Origin: Psychrobacter sp. bablab_jr014
Lineage (GTDB): Bacteria; Pseudomonadota; Gammaproteobacteria; Pseudomonadales; Moraxellaceae
Direction of reading: 5' to 3'
Assembly (NCBI RefSeq): GCF_016464015.1
Contig: NZ_JACDXT010000001.1
Location: forward strand, 94,621 to 158,620
Length of the DNA: 64,000 nt
Positions 30,201 through 41,177 of this stretch are shown here, in pieces. How positions within the stretch are numbered: the stretch's first letter is position 1; each line of letters opens with the position of its first letter. The notes below the pieces were generated by a model. That model was not told the DNA's origin, did not search any database, and saw only the letters and a list, made by a program, of their open reading frames with translations. A program made the position numbers and the translations under genes.

Positions 30201-30426
30201 TATTGGTGTTGTGCCATTATTCTTGGCGAATGGTGCAGGCTCAGGCAGTCAAAATGCCATTGGTACCAGTGTGCTTGGTGGGGTGATTAGTGCCACCTTG
30301 CTTGGTATTTTCTTTATCCCAATGTTCTATATTTGGGTGCGGGGTATCTTCCCGCACCACTATGATAAGCCGCCTGAAGATGATGACGCTTATCAGCCCG
30401 CCAGTTTTGGAGACAATACACGATGA
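27247..30426 (+). CDS. RND multidrug efflux transporter, HAE1 family (AcrB/MexB/AdeJ type)
   Basis: Proton-driven inner-membrane pump exporting hydrophobic drugs. At 1059 aa it has the family start MSRFFINRPIFAWVMAI, two large periplasmic loops and 12 TM helices. The proton-relay residues are present: the Asp pair in GLLVDDAIVVVENVER (TM4) and the Lys in GLSAKNAILIIEFAK (TM10). The order adaptor-pump-channel and protein similarity recall MexAB-OprM and AdeIJK, but the drug range is inference. Its stop overlaps the start of the next gene (ATGA). Confidence 0.96.
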   Translation: MSRFFINRPIFAWVMAILVMLLGVISVLNLPIEQYPRIAPPTITVSATYPGANAQTVENSVVQIIEQRMKGLDGLMYMSSSSSSNGGASTTLTFENGTDPDTAQVQVQNKLQAAMSSLPESVQRQGVNVNKSSSSFLMVQAFISDGSLDRNDIADYVNSNVVDQISRVEGVGNVQVFGSAYAMRIWLDPERLRSYSLMPSDIVSAVSAQNAQVSAGQLGQAPADTDRQVISATVTLQSYMQTPDEFRNILLKTDNSGAQVRLGDVADVEIGSENYGVVSLYNGKQAAGMGISLAAGANALDTREAVEARMAELEQNFPAGLTSVVPYDTTPFVKLSIEQVVHTLLEAIALVFVVMFLFLQNWRATIIPTLAVPVVLLGTFAVLYVAGFSINVLTMFAMVLSIGLLVDDAIVVVENVERILEEDPHISIKDATIQSMGEISKVVIGIALILSAVFVPMAFFGGSTGVIYRQFSITLITSMVLSAAVALIFTPALCATLLKRSKSHDKNNLDNQKGFFGWFNRSFNKASSKYEGFVGKSFRFKWLYLIGYAAIIAVMALVFLRIPGSFLPEEDQGIMLTIVQLPAGAPINDTQEVLDKIETYYSEQEADNVASVFTIAGFSFAGQGQNMGLAFIRLNDWENRTGDENTAQAIAGRAMGFFTTQLNEAQVFALVPPAITELGNASGFDLMLQDVGNIGHDGLLEARNMLLGMAAQSDQVTQVRPNGQEDAPQLKVNVNQEQAAAYGLSLANINGVISTAWGSGYINDFIDRGRIKRVYVQGEPSSRTNPEDLGKWYVRNDVGDMISFDAFSNSEWEMASPRLTRYNSFSSMNLQGEAAPGLSSGEAMSAMEDMIAKLPEGVGYEWTGLSLEEQKSGAQAPILYAISILVVFLCLAALYESWSIPFSVLLVVPLGVLGAALFTWMRDFANDIYLQVGLLTVVGLSAKNAILIIEFAKDHQEEGYSLKEAVMTAARQRLRPIIMTSLAFGIGVVPLFLANGAGSGSQNAIGTSVLGGVISATLLGIFFIPMFYIWVRGIFPHHYDKPPEDDDAYQPASFGDNTR

Positions 30427-32174
30427 GTTTTCGTTCTTTTATTCAGCCGCGTCCGAGCTTTGCACGCTTCGATGCTACGGTAGCAGGCACACGTATTTCT
30501 AAAGTGCGCCCAAGCCGTATCTTAGCGCTATCGGTATTGGCAATGAGCATCAGTGCTTGTAACACCATTCCTAAAGCCAACCATACGCCTGTACTGGCCG
30601 AACCAAACATTCCTGTGAATGAGGCGTATGAAAATTTTGATGCAGAAACCACCAGCGATGCCAATCAGCCCAGTATTGCGGCTACTCGCTGGCAGAGTTT
30701 TTATACCGATGAGCGCCTAAAAGCGCTTATCGCCATGGGTCTAGAAAACAATAAAGACTTTGAAAGTGCGCGTCTTGCTATTGAAAAGGCACGCGCGCAA
30801 TATCAAATTACCGATATTGAAGACTTACCCACTATCAATGGCTCGGCAGGTTATACCCGTCAAGGCCAAAATTCAAACAGTAGCAGCAGCTACAATGTCA
30901 ATCTAGGCTTGGCAAGTTACGAATTGGACTTTTGGGGACGTATTGCTAGCTTAAAAGATCAAGCCTTGCAAAATTTCTTAGCGACGAGCGCCGCCAAAGA
31001 CGCCACGCAAATCAGCTTAATCAGCAATATCGCACAAAGCTATGCCAATCTAAGCTATAGTGCCGCACAGCTACAACTGGCTCAAGCCACCGTAGAGAGT
31101 CGCGAGCAGTCATTGCGTATTACTAACGCCCGTTTTGCAGCAGGTGTCGATGCCAAACTGCCGTCACTGCAAGCCAGTGCAGCACTTGACAATGCAAAGC
31201 TGTCTGTACTGACAGCCCAAAGCAGCTTGTTGACTGCGCGTAACGCATTGCAGTATCTGATTGGCGCGCCGATTCCACAAGCGCTGATACCCCAACCACA
31301 GGTCACTAACCTGACCAGTGAGACGATATTTAATGCAGGCTTGCCAAGCGAGCTATTGCGCTATCGTCCTGATATCTTACAAGCGGAATACACACTAAAA
31401 GCAGCGGGCGCAAACATTGAGGCAGCACGTGCAGCGTATTATCCGACCATCAGTCTTGCGAGTAGTATTGGGGTGAGTAGCAGCAGTCTAAGTGACCTCG
31501 TTAGCAGCAGTGCTACCAGCTGGTCGTTTGGCCCCAGTATCAATGTGCCCATTTTCGATGCAGGTCAGTTGGACGCTAACTATGACGTCGCACAGATTGA
31601 GCAAAAGCAAGCGCTAAGCAGCTACGAGTTGTCTATTCAGACAGCATTTAAAGAAGTCTCCGATGTGCTTGCTACACGTGCAACATTGGGCGAAAAACTC
31701 AAAGCTCAGTACCGCTTACAAGACAACTATGAGCAAACGTATAATATCGCCAATGCGCGCTTTAAAGCGGGCTTAGATAGCTACTTAGACGTGCTCGACG
31801 CGCAGCGTTCATTGTTCTCTACGCAGCAAGGTATCTTAGATTTAGAGCTACAAAAACTGATCAGTCAAATTGAGCTGTATCAAGTGTTAGGCGGTGGGGC
31901 GAATCTAGATGTACCGACGGTCATTCCAACACCGCAATATACCAATTTGGCGAACATTGCCAGCGTGGCCACTAGCGACAAGACCAAAGCTACTGAGGCT
32001 GTGAAAGCAGCAAGCTCAGCACGTGTCGCTACCGTACCTGAAGCCGTTGCGATTAAGTCAGAGACACCAGTGACCGAAGTGTCATTTGATCCTGATAATG
32101 CGGTCGATATCAATAACGACGGCAATGCTGATGCAGCTGTCGGCACATTGACCAAAACCACGACGCAGCCGTAA
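30423..32174 (+). CDS. RND outer-membrane channel (OprM/AdeK type, NodT family) with unusual C-terminal tail
   Basis: TolC-like trimeric exit duct. ATG 30423 overlaps the pump stop. A ~30-residue basic stretch precedes a signal peptide ending SISAC (lipid at Cys46). The two OEP repeats are clear, e.g. LASYELDFWGRIASLKDQAL, LPSELLRYRPDILQAEYTL and NARFKAGLDSYLDVLDAQRS, ending near residue 492. The remaining ~91 residues are an Ala/Thr/Val-rich tail carrying DINNDGNAD (562-570), which looks like a calcium-binding loop. OprM-type proteins usually stop near 470-490 aa. Confidence 0.94.
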   Translation: MSFRSFIQPRPSFARFDATVAGTRISKVRPSRILALSVLAMSISACNTIPKANHTPVLAEPNIPVNEAYENFDAETTSDANQPSIAATRWQSFYTDERLKALIAMGLENNKDFESARLAIEKARAQYQITDIEDLPTINGSAGYTRQGQNSNSSSSYNVNLGLASYELDFWGRIASLKDQALQNFLATSAAKDATQISLISNIAQSYANLSYSAAQLQLAQATVESREQSLRITNARFAAGVDAKLPSLQASAALDNAKLSVLTAQSSLLTARNALQYLIGAPIPQALIPQPQVTNLTSETIFNAGLPSELLRYRPDILQAEYTLKAAGANIEAARAAYYPTISLASSIGVSSSSLSDLVSSSATSWSFGPSINVPIFDAGQLDANYDVAQIEQKQALSSYELSIQTAFKEVSDVLATRATLGEKLKAQYRLQDNYEQTYNIANARFKAGLDSYLDVLDAQRSLFSTQQGILDLELQKLISQIELYQVLGGGANLDVPTVIPTPQYTNLANIASVATSDKTKATEAVKAASSARVATVPEAVAIKSETPVTEVSFDPDNAVDINNDGNADAAVGTLTKTTTQP

Positions 32175-32201
32175 GGCAAACGCTTACCACAGGTCTTTTA
32201 T

Positions 32202-32227
32202 AAAGCCTCACCTATGGGTGGGGCTTT
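32202..32227 (+). terminator. Weak terminator after the RND operon
   Basis: AAAGCCTCACC and GGTGGGGCTTT form an 11-bp stem (one G-U) with a 4-base loop. The following T-run is interrupted, so termination may be partial and leave read-through into hemB. Confidence 0.6.
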
Positions 32228-32331
32228 GTGCATTTTTGGTTATCAGCGCCCTATTGGCATACAATTGGGTCTATGATATGCGTGCTTATTTGTATTTATC
32301 ACAACTTTTATAAAAGCCTTATAAGGATTGA

Positions 32332-33342
<1,011 letters not shown>

Positions 33343-33386
33343 ATACCGTTGCTAAGCAAAAGCGCTTAAGTAAGCTAAGAACCCTT

Positions 33387-33430
33387 AAAACGGCTGGGAC
33401 ATCAATGCCTGATTTCCCAGCCGTTTTTTT
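33387..33430 (+). terminator. Rho-independent terminator after hemB
   Basis: AAAACGGCTGGGA (33387-33399) pairs with TCCCAGCCGTTTT (33415-33427) across a 15-base loop, ending in seven Ts. Confidence 0.9.
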
Positions 33431-33616
33431 GTGCCTGCCGCGTCAATAAACGCCGCCAACAAGCCTGCATCCGCGCCCAAAAGTCTTTGATTTTGCTTTA
33501 TAATAGGCGCGCCGTATGCGACCGATTGCCTTATGGATTGTTCTGCGTTGTTACTGCCGATTGGCAGTCTTTGACGGGGCGGTTTTCGTTTTTTTGCTGA
33601 TGCTGTAGGTTTATTT

Positions 33617-35650
33617 ATGAGTCAACTCAATCCCAAACAACAAGAGGCCATGCTCTATGTGTCAGGACCGCTGCTTGTACTGGCGGGCGCAGGCTCGGGC
33701 AAAACCTCCGTGATTACTCGCAAAATCGCCTATCTGATTGAAGATTGCAACATGCCTGCCGAGCGCATCACTGCCGTAACCTTTACTAATAAGGCCGCGC
33801 GCGAGATGAAAGCGCGTGTCGGCAAACTATTGCCCAGTGAAAAAACGCGCGGGCTGACGGTCTCGACCTTTCACCAATTTGGCTTGCAGTTTTTGCGCTA
33901 TGAGCTAATGCACACGCCGCTAAAAGGCAACTTTTCGATCATGGACAGCGACGACAGCAAACGCCTCTTGATGGAGCTGATGATGCGCGACAACTTAAGT
34001 GGCGCAGAGAGTCGCGAACTGGTGGGCAAAGCTATCAAGTTTATCTCTGATTGGAAAAACGACTTGGTCGAGCCAGAAAAAGCCGCTGATACCTTAGAAG
34101 ACCCTGAGGACATGATTTTTGCCACGCTGTATGCCTTATACGAGCGTAATTTGCGCGCGTATAATGCGGTGGATTTTGATGATTTGATTGTCTTACCGAC
34201 CAAAATCTTGCGCGAAAATAAAGAGCTGCGCGACAAATGGCAAAACCGTATCCGCTATTTGCTCGTCGATGAGTACCAAGATACCAACACCGCGCAGTAC
34301 GAAATGATTAAATACTTGGTCGGTCCGCAAGGGCGATTTACTGTAGTTGGTGACGATGACCAATCGATTTACGCATGGCGCGGCGCAAAGCCTGAAAATA
34401 TGGCGCTGCTCAAAGAAGACTTTCCTAAGTTAAAAGTCGTTAAGCTTGAGCAAAATTATCGCTCGACCAGCCGCATTTTGACCGCTGCCAACGCAGTGAT
34501 TGTCAATAACGAACACATCTTTGAAAAAAAGCTGTGGTCAGACAAAGGGCACGGCGAAAAAATCCGCATCATTAACTGCCGTAACGATGATGACGAAGCT
34601 GAGCGCGTGGCAAAAGAAATCGTTACCCACAAATTGCGCTTTGGTAATGAGTGGGAGCAATATGCCGTCCTTTATCGCAGTAACTTTCAGGCGCGTATGC
34701 TAGAGGCGCAGCTGCGCCAAATGCAAGTGCCCTATAAGCTATCGGGCGGCCAGTCGTTCTTTGCGCGTAGCGAAATCAAAGACGTCATGGGCTATCTGCG
34801 CTTGATTTTAAACCCCGAAGATGACAGTGCCTTTTTGCGTATTATTAACACGCCCAAGCGCGGCATGGGACCTGCAACCCTCGAAAAGCTTGGTCTGTTC
34901 GCGCAAGAACACAGCGTGTCTTTGCTGGCTGCCTGTACGCATGGTGGCTTAGGGCACGTACTGCCGATAAAAGCGTACAGTACGCTTAAAGAATTTGGCG
35001 AATTTATCGAGCATTACACCCGCGAGCTTGATCAGCACCCCGACCCTGTGCCCATCGTGCGCCAGATGATTGACGAGACAGGCTATATCGACTTTGTGCG
35101 CGGTGATGCCAAAACCCCGCAACAAGAAAAAAACCGCCTTGATAATATCGAGATGCTCTACAGCAGTATCCAAGCGCTGATTAATCGCGCTGATGAGGAT
35201 GACGAGCGTACGATTGATACCATCATTCGTAAACTCGTGCTCCTTGATATGCTTGAGCAGCAACAAGAAGAAGAAAACACCAACAAGGTCAACCTCATGA
35301 CCCTGCACGCGGCAAAAGGCTTGGAGTTTGATTTTGTCTATATCATGGGCTTAGAAGAAGAGCTGCTGCCGCACCGCAACTCGATATTGAGTGAAACCAT
35401 CGAAGAAGAACGCCGCTTAATGTATGTGGGCATCACCCGTGCGCGGCGCGAGCTGACCTTAACCCTCGCCTCTCAGCGTCGCGGCGGTGGGCAGATGCGC
35501 GTGACCTCGGAGTCAAGATTTTTAGAAGAGCTGCCCGAAGACCATATCGATTGGCCCGCCAAAGCCAAAAAAGCCAAAGCACAAAAAGACCCTGCGGCGG
35601 TGGCGGACGAGTATTTGGCCAATATCCGCGCTATGCTGGGCAACCGCTAA
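33617..35650 (+). CDS. rep: ATP-dependent DNA helicase Rep (UvrD/Rep superfamily 1)
   Basis: 3'-to-5' helicase helping replication forks pass obstacles. Motifs in order: AGAGSGKTSVI (Walker A, ~residue 22-32), TFTNKAAREMK, VDEYQDTN, VGDDDQSIYAWRGA, EQNYRS, LMTLHAAKGLEFD and VGITRARRELTL. 677 aa matches E. coli Rep (673) better than UvrD (720). A TATAAT at 33499-33504 may be its -10, without a clear -35. Single gene. Confidence 0.94.
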   Translation: MSQLNPKQQEAMLYVSGPLLVLAGAGSGKTSVITRKIAYLIEDCNMPAERITAVTFTNKAAREMKARVGKLLPSEKTRGLTVSTFHQFGLQFLRYELMHTPLKGNFSIMDSDDSKRLLMELMMRDNLSGAESRELVGKAIKFISDWKNDLVEPEKAADTLEDPEDMIFATLYALYERNLRAYNAVDFDDLIVLPTKILRENKELRDKWQNRIRYLLVDEYQDTNTAQYEMIKYLVGPQGRFTVVGDDDQSIYAWRGAKPENMALLKEDFPKLKVVKLEQNYRSTSRILTAANAVIVNNEHIFEKKLWSDKGHGEKIRIINCRNDDDEAERVAKEIVTHKLRFGNEWEQYAVLYRSNFQARMLEAQLRQMQVPYKLSGGQSFFARSEIKDVMGYLRLILNPEDDSAFLRIINTPKRGMGPATLEKLGLFAQEHSVSLLAACTHGGLGHVLPIKAYSTLKEFGEFIEHYTRELDQHPDPVPIVRQMIDETGYIDFVRGDAKTPQQEKNRLDNIEMLYSSIQALINRADEDDERTIDTIIRKLVLLDMLEQQQEEENTNKVNLMTLHAAKGLEFDFVYIMGLEEELLPHRNSILSETIEEERRLMYVGITRARRELTLTLASQRRGGGQMRVTSESRFLEELPEDHIDWPAKAKKAKAQKDPAAVADEYLANIRAMLGNR

Positions 35651-35774
35651 GTGCTGTTAAACCGTTTTATTTCACACGACATGCGCCACTTGTTGATGTG
35701 ATTTTTTGGGTACGTTTAACGTCATTACTCATTTGATGTGATTACTGATTTTATTGATAATTTTTGGAGTGACT

Positions 35775-37175
35775 ATGTCGACTGCCACACCCCCTGAGCG
35801 CCCAACCACGCTACAGGGTGATTACAACCCTTTAGAATATAGCGCCGAATATAAGCTGATATATCTACAAGGGCTGGTGGCAGAAGACGCCTACGCCGCC
35901 ATCACTGAGTTTTTGGCGGCACAGTCCAAATACGAGATTGCCAACCTTTTAGAGTCGTTCCCCACCCAAGACCGCGCACTGATATGGGCGCAAGTGCCTG
36001 AGGGCTTAAAAGGTGAAGTGCTGGCTGAGCTGGATTACGATACCCGCCAGCCTTTAATGGAGAACATTTCCCCCAAGCAGATTTCTTTATTTACCCAAGA
36101 CCTTGACGCACAAGACATCTCTGAGATTCTCGATACCGTGGATGACACGGTGCGCAGCTCGGTGATGGCGACCCTCGATGAAGAGACGCGCATTCAGGTC
36201 AATAAGCTCGATACCTACGAAGATTGGGAAGTCGGCAGCTACATGGACCCCGATATCATTCAGGTACAGGACGATATCACCCTCGCACAAGTCCAAGATT
36301 GGCTACGCGGCAATGACGATTTGCTCGATGACCAAAGCCAAGAACTGCTGGTCGTGGATAATGCGCAGCAACTCTTAGGCTTATTGAGCTTGGTTGATTT
36401 GATTAAACATGATCAGAGCCAGCTGGTCGCAAATTTTATTGACCCTGCGATTACTATTAATGACCGTATGGACATTCAAGAGGCGGCGTCGATTTTTCGT
36501 TCTGAAGACATTCACTTTGCGCCTATCATTAATATGCATAATGAACTGGTCGGGCAGCTTAACGCCGAGGACATCATGGAGATTATCCAAGATGATGTCG
36601 ACAGCACCATGAAAAGCTTGGCGGGTGTGAGCCAAGATGAAGAATTGTTTGCGCCGATTTTGACCAGTGCCAAAAGCCGTAGCGTGTGGCTGGGGATTAA
36701 CCTTGCAACCGCACTACTCGCGGCAATGGTGATTGGGCAGTTTGAAGCGGTACTGGCAAAAGTCGTGGCGCTCGCGGTGCTGATGCCTGTGGTCGCCAGT
36801 ATGGGCGGGATTGCAGGGTCGCAGACACTTACGGTCGTCATTCGCGGTTTGGCAATGGGTCAAATCGGGGGGTCAAACCGTTGGTGGCTGTTTAACAAAG
36901 AGATGTGGGTTGGCGCGATAAACGGTGTGGTGTGGGCGGTGATTATGGGCGTAATTGCCCAGCTGTGGTTCCAAGATGCCAAAATCAGCTTAGTTATTGC
37001 CTGCGCCATCGCCATCAATATGACCGCCGCAAACGTCTCAGGTATTGGTATCCCGCTGATGCTCAAGCGCATGAATATTGACCCTGCCCTGTCTGCATCA
37101 GTTATCTTGACGACTGTGACTGATATTGTTGGTTTCTTATCCTTCCTAGGTCTGGCTAGCGTCTTGCTACTATAG
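35775..37175 (+). CDS. mgtE: Magnesium transporter MgtE
   Basis: Mg2+ channel/transporter of the inner membrane. ATG 35775 (MSTATPP) follows GGAG; the in-frame upstream codons have no ribosome site. The 466 aa contain an N-terminal superhelical domain (to ~145), two CBS domains with DDIMEIIQDDVD at the end of the second, and five TM helices beginning near residue 300, including the pore segment GIAGSQTLTVVIRGLAMG. Family knowledge: the cytosolic domains sense Mg2+ and gate the pore. Confidence 0.94.
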   Translation: MSTATPPERPTTLQGDYNPLEYSAEYKLIYLQGLVAEDAYAAITEFLAAQSKYEIANLLESFPTQDRALIWAQVPEGLKGEVLAELDYDTRQPLMENISPKQISLFTQDLDAQDISEILDTVDDTVRSSVMATLDEETRIQVNKLDTYEDWEVGSYMDPDIIQVQDDITLAQVQDWLRGNDDLLDDQSQELLVVDNAQQLLGLLSLVDLIKHDQSQLVANFIDPAITINDRMDIQEAASIFRSEDIHFAPIINMHNELVGQLNAEDIMEIIQDDVDSTMKSLAGVSQDEELFAPILTSAKSRSVWLGINLATALLAAMVIGQFEAVLAKVVALAVLMPVVASMGGIAGSQTLTVVIRGLAMGQIGGSNRWWLFNKEMWVGAINGVVWAVIMGVIAQLWFQDAKISLVIACAIAINMTAANVSGIGIPLMLKRMNIDPALSASVILTTVTDIVGFLSFLGLASVLLL

Positions 37176-37299
37176 CCTTTAAAATACGACGACTTTTTTG
37201 TCTTATTGTGTCTGTTTGTCCGATTGACGGTCAACAGACTACTTTTTTGTGTTTATCAATTGTTTATTTCGATCCGTTTTACTATTTTCTAGGTGTATT

Positions 37300-37764
37300 A
37301 TGAAAAGTGTTCAAGTAAAAGTATTAAATCAAAAAATTATTAATGACGCGGCATTCTCTATGCCAACCCGTGCGACTGACGGTTCAGCGGGTATTGATTT
37401 ACGTGCCTGCATTGATGCGCCTTTGACGATTAAAGCAGGCAGCACGCATCTGGTCGGCACAGGGCTTGCGATTTATATCGACAATCCTGATTATGCGGGT
37501 ATGATTTTGCCGCGCTCAGGACTCGGACACAAGCACGGTATCGTCCTTGGTAACTTGGTAGGTTTGATTGACGCCGATTATCAAGGCGAGCTGATGGTCA
37601 GTATTTGGAACCGTAGCGATACGGACTTTGTGCTAGAGCCTGCTGAGCGTATGGCGCAATATGTCATTGTGCCTGTCGTGCGTCCAGAATTTGAGGTGGT
37701 GACGGAATTTAGCGAGCAGAGCGCACGCGGTGCGGGCGGCTTTGGGCATTCTGGTCGCCAATAG
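37300..37764 (+). CDS. dut: dUTP diphosphatase
   Basis: Homotrimeric dUTPase, removing dUTP and supplying dUMP for dTMP synthesis. All five motifs are visible, among them [31 protein letters not shown] and the C-terminal [14 protein letters not shown] 37300 gives 154 aa; the earlier frame to 37249 is not family-like. It starts the dut-algC-argB cluster, an arrangement known from Pseudomonas. Confidence 0.97.
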   Translation: MKSVQVKVLNQKIINDAAFSMPTRATDGSAGIDLRACIDAPLTIKAGSTHLVGTGLAIYIDNPDYAGMILPRSGLGHKHGIVLGNLVGLIDADYQGELMVSIWNRSDTDFVLEPAERMAQYVIVPVVRPEFEVVTEFSEQSARGAGGFGHSGRQ

Positions 37765-37785
37765 TTACCAATTAAGGAGGTGGCA

Positions 37786-39588
37786 ATGCCATCATTTGCT
37801 GCGCAGCGTTCTTTATTTCGTGCTTATGATATTCGCGGTGCGCGGCAGCATTTTACCTCTTCTTTTGTCCATGCATTAGCGCAAGCCTTTTGCGTTTTGT
37901 ACCAAGCCACGGATGCATCTGATTTAGACGATGCATCGTCCCTTCGTCCTAATCAAAAGACAACCTCTTCTAAGCAAATGCCGCGTGTGGTTATTGGCTA
38001 CGATACCCGCTGCGGCAGTCAAGAAATTGCCGAACAGCTTAGCGAAGTGTTGTGTCATTCCGTACAGGTGATTTGCCTTGGGCTGGTCACCACACCGATG
38101 ATGGCACTTTGGGCAGCGCATTACGACGGTCACGGCATCATAGTAACTGCGAGCCATTCACACAAAGATATTTTGGGTGTCAAATGGATACACGCGCATC
38201 AGTCCCCCAGCCGTGACGACATTTTATCCTTCCGTGATACGGTGCTGTCGCTTGGTAGTGCGGATACCTCGCTGTATGACCGCAATACTGCCCGCATCAA
38301 TACTGATAATAAACACAGCACCTGTATGTCGCTATCAGCTGACTGTGTGGCGCGATGCTATGCCGATGCCATTTCTGATGTGTTTGTTACCTTAAGCAAC
38401 AGCCAATATCCCAACGTGCCAAAGACAGGCGGCGCACTACAGCCGCTGAACATGACGGTCGTCGTGGACTGTATGCATGGCGCTAGTGGACGTATTGCCG
38501 CGCTGCTGTTTCGCCGCTTTTGTAAACGGGTAATCTTGCTCAATGACGCCCCCGATGGGCAGTTTCCTTTGGGCAATCCCGACCCCGCCGAACCAAACCG
38601 CCTCGCTGAGCTGCAACACGAAGTTATCTTAAACCGCGCAGATATTGGCCTTGCTTTCGATGGTGATGCCGATCGCTTAATGATTGTTGACAACAGCGGC
38701 AAGCTGGTTGCTCCTGACCACCTATTGTATTTGCTTGCGCACATTGCCATTATTGATCGCCCCAGCCGCTTGCGCGACGCCGTTTATACCCATAATCAAA
38801 GCACGCCAAAGGTGTTGTTCGATGTCAAATGTGCACACCACTTAGCACCACTTATCACCGCAATAGGTGCAGAAGCGGTCATGAGCAAGACAGGTAGCAG
38901 CCTAATGCGCCATCAATTACAAAACGAGCCTGATACAGCCATTTTTGCAGGTGAGCTGTCGGGACATTTTATTTTTAATGACGGCTATTTTTTGGTCTAT
39001 GATGACGCCATTTATGCCAGTTTGCGCCTGTTATTCTGGCTTGCCTACGCGCCAGCCTGCGATCCCATTGCCAATATGCCGCGTCCTACACTGGACGTTT
39101 GGGGCGCACCGCGTATTAAGCATCAGCGCCAGTTAACCGATATTACGCAGCATCTGCCAAGGCTGGTCAGTACGGCTGACCACTACCTGCCGCTGCCAAC
39201 CATGAGTCAAGACAGCTGCTCTATTATTGAGCACATTACGCGTCTGTGCTGCTACTTACAGGCTCAGATCGACACGCTCTCTTGTCGGTGCCTATCGCCC
39301 AGTACAGACACTTGTGATTGTATGCACCAAGCACAGAGCAACTTGCACAGTGACGCCGCTGAGTTGATACCCGTAGGGACGCGTATCAGCTGTATTGATG
39401 GTGTTCGACTCGACTTTGCCCATGGGTTTGGGGTGCTGCGTCAATCCAATACCAGTCACAGTTTGACGGTGCGCTTTGCAGGCGATAGCGAGGACGACTT
39501 ACGTGCTATTCAAGCGCGTTTTGTGCGCCTTTGTCAGCCCTTTGATAGCCATTTGGCCGAACAGATTGCCACTATTGAGGCGGCGTAA
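37786..39588 (+). CDS. algC: Phosphomannomutase/phosphoglucomutase (AlgC-like, divergent)
   Basis: Alpha-D-phosphohexomutase interconverting hexose 1- and 6-phosphates for LPS and exopolysaccharide precursors. It has the family start LFRAYDIRG, the metal loop FDGDADR, GELSGHFIF and the phosphate-binding RQSNTSHSLTVRF. The phosphoserine loop reads TASHSHKDILG (Ser123) instead of the usual T(A/G)SHNP.DYNG. At 600 aa it is far longer than P. aeruginosa AlgC (463), with a polar insert near residues 45-65 and a Cys-rich insert near 490-520. A strong AAGGAGG sits before ATG 37786, 22 bp after dut. Confidence 0.85.
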   Translation: MPSFAAQRSLFRAYDIRGARQHFTSSFVHALAQAFCVLYQATDASDLDDASSLRPNQKTTSSKQMPRVVIGYDTRCGSQEIAEQLSEVLCHSVQVICLGLVTTPMMALWAAHYDGHGIIVTASHSHKDILGVKWIHAHQSPSRDDILSFRDTVLSLGSADTSLYDRNTARINTDNKHSTCMSLSADCVARCYADAISDVFVTLSNSQYPNVPKTGGALQPLNMTVVVDCMHGASGRIAALLFRRFCKRVILLNDAPDGQFPLGNPDPAEPNRLAELQHEVILNRADIGLAFDGDADRLMIVDNSGKLVAPDHLLYLLAHIAIIDRPSRLRDAVYTHNQSTPKVLFDVKCAHHLAPLITAIGAEAVMSKTGSSLMRHQLQNEPDTAIFAGELSGHFIFNDGYFLVYDDAIYASLRLLFWLAYAPACDPIANMPRPTLDVWGAPRIKHQRQLTDITQHLPRLVSTADHYLPLPTMSQDSCSIIEHITRLCCYLQAQIDTLSCRCLSPSTDTCDCMHQAQSNLHSDAAELIPVGTRISCIDGVRLDFAHGFGVLRQSNTSHSLTVRFAGDSEDDLRAIQARFVRLCQPFDSHLAEQIATIEAA

Positions 39589-39648
39589 CCGCCACCCCTT
39601 ATCCTGCATTTATGCTATTACCCAACTTATGCTACTATGACCGACTGA

Positions 39649-40581
<933 letters not shown>

Positions 40582-40613
40582 TTCTGAGTTCGTTCAGCGC
40601 TAAGGACAGCCAT

Positions 40614-40653
40614 AAAAAAGGTCGTTATCCATGACAAGTAACGACCTTTTTTT
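40614..40653. terminator. Bidirectional terminator after argB
   Basis: GGTCGTTA (40620-40627) pairs with TAACGACC (40639-40646) with an A-run before and T-run after, between convergent genes. Confidence 0.9.
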
Positions 40654-40688
40654 ATCACAAGTTAAATAACCGCTTTATCAAAAAGTGC

Positions 40689-41057
40689 TTAATACACACA
40701 AAAATCAATGGCGCTATGATGGCTGGTACCGTATACCTTGATGTAATGATTGCCTTTGCGCTTGGTATAAAAGCTGGTTTCATTACCATAACGGTCGCCT
40801 TCTAGACGCTCCTTACCGTCCGAAACATAAGCCACGCTGACTTGATCATCACCAATATTGCTGACCACCAAGTTTTGCTGCGGGCTGAGCCACAAGCGAA
40901 AGGTTTTGCCGTTTTGAATATCGCCTGCAAAACTGCCGCAATAGCTGTCTTTAGGAAAAGTAATTTTAGTGCTACTTTCGGCAGCCTGTGCGCTAACACT
41001 GCCAAACGCCATGATTAAGGCAGCGGCTGCCATACGTTTAATAGATATTGTGTTCAT
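40689..41057 (-). CDS. Small secreted hypothetical protein
   Basis: Not recognised. ATG 41057 follows GAGGCG. A classic signal peptide (residues 1-25, AQA-AES) leaves a mature protein of ~97 aa with exactly two cysteines, YCGSF near its start and DFCVY at the very end, suitable for a disulfide in the periplasm. The C-terminal part (YTKRKGNHYIKVYGTSHHSA) looks beta-rich. Single gene converging on argB. Confidence 0.75.
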   Translation of the reverse strand: MNTISIKRMAAAALIMAFGSVSAQAAESSTKITFPKDSYCGSFAGDIQNGKTFRLWLSPQQNLVVSNIGDDQVSVAYVSDGKERLEGDRYGNETSFYTKRKGNHYIKVYGTSHHSAIDFCVY

Positions 41058-41177
41058 AATCGCCTCACGTAAATTTATATAATAATGAATATAATGATAA
41101 AACCAACATATTTTTAGCATTATTATAGGCTTCTATTGAACAAATATCTATCAATACACCATTATTTCACACAGCCA

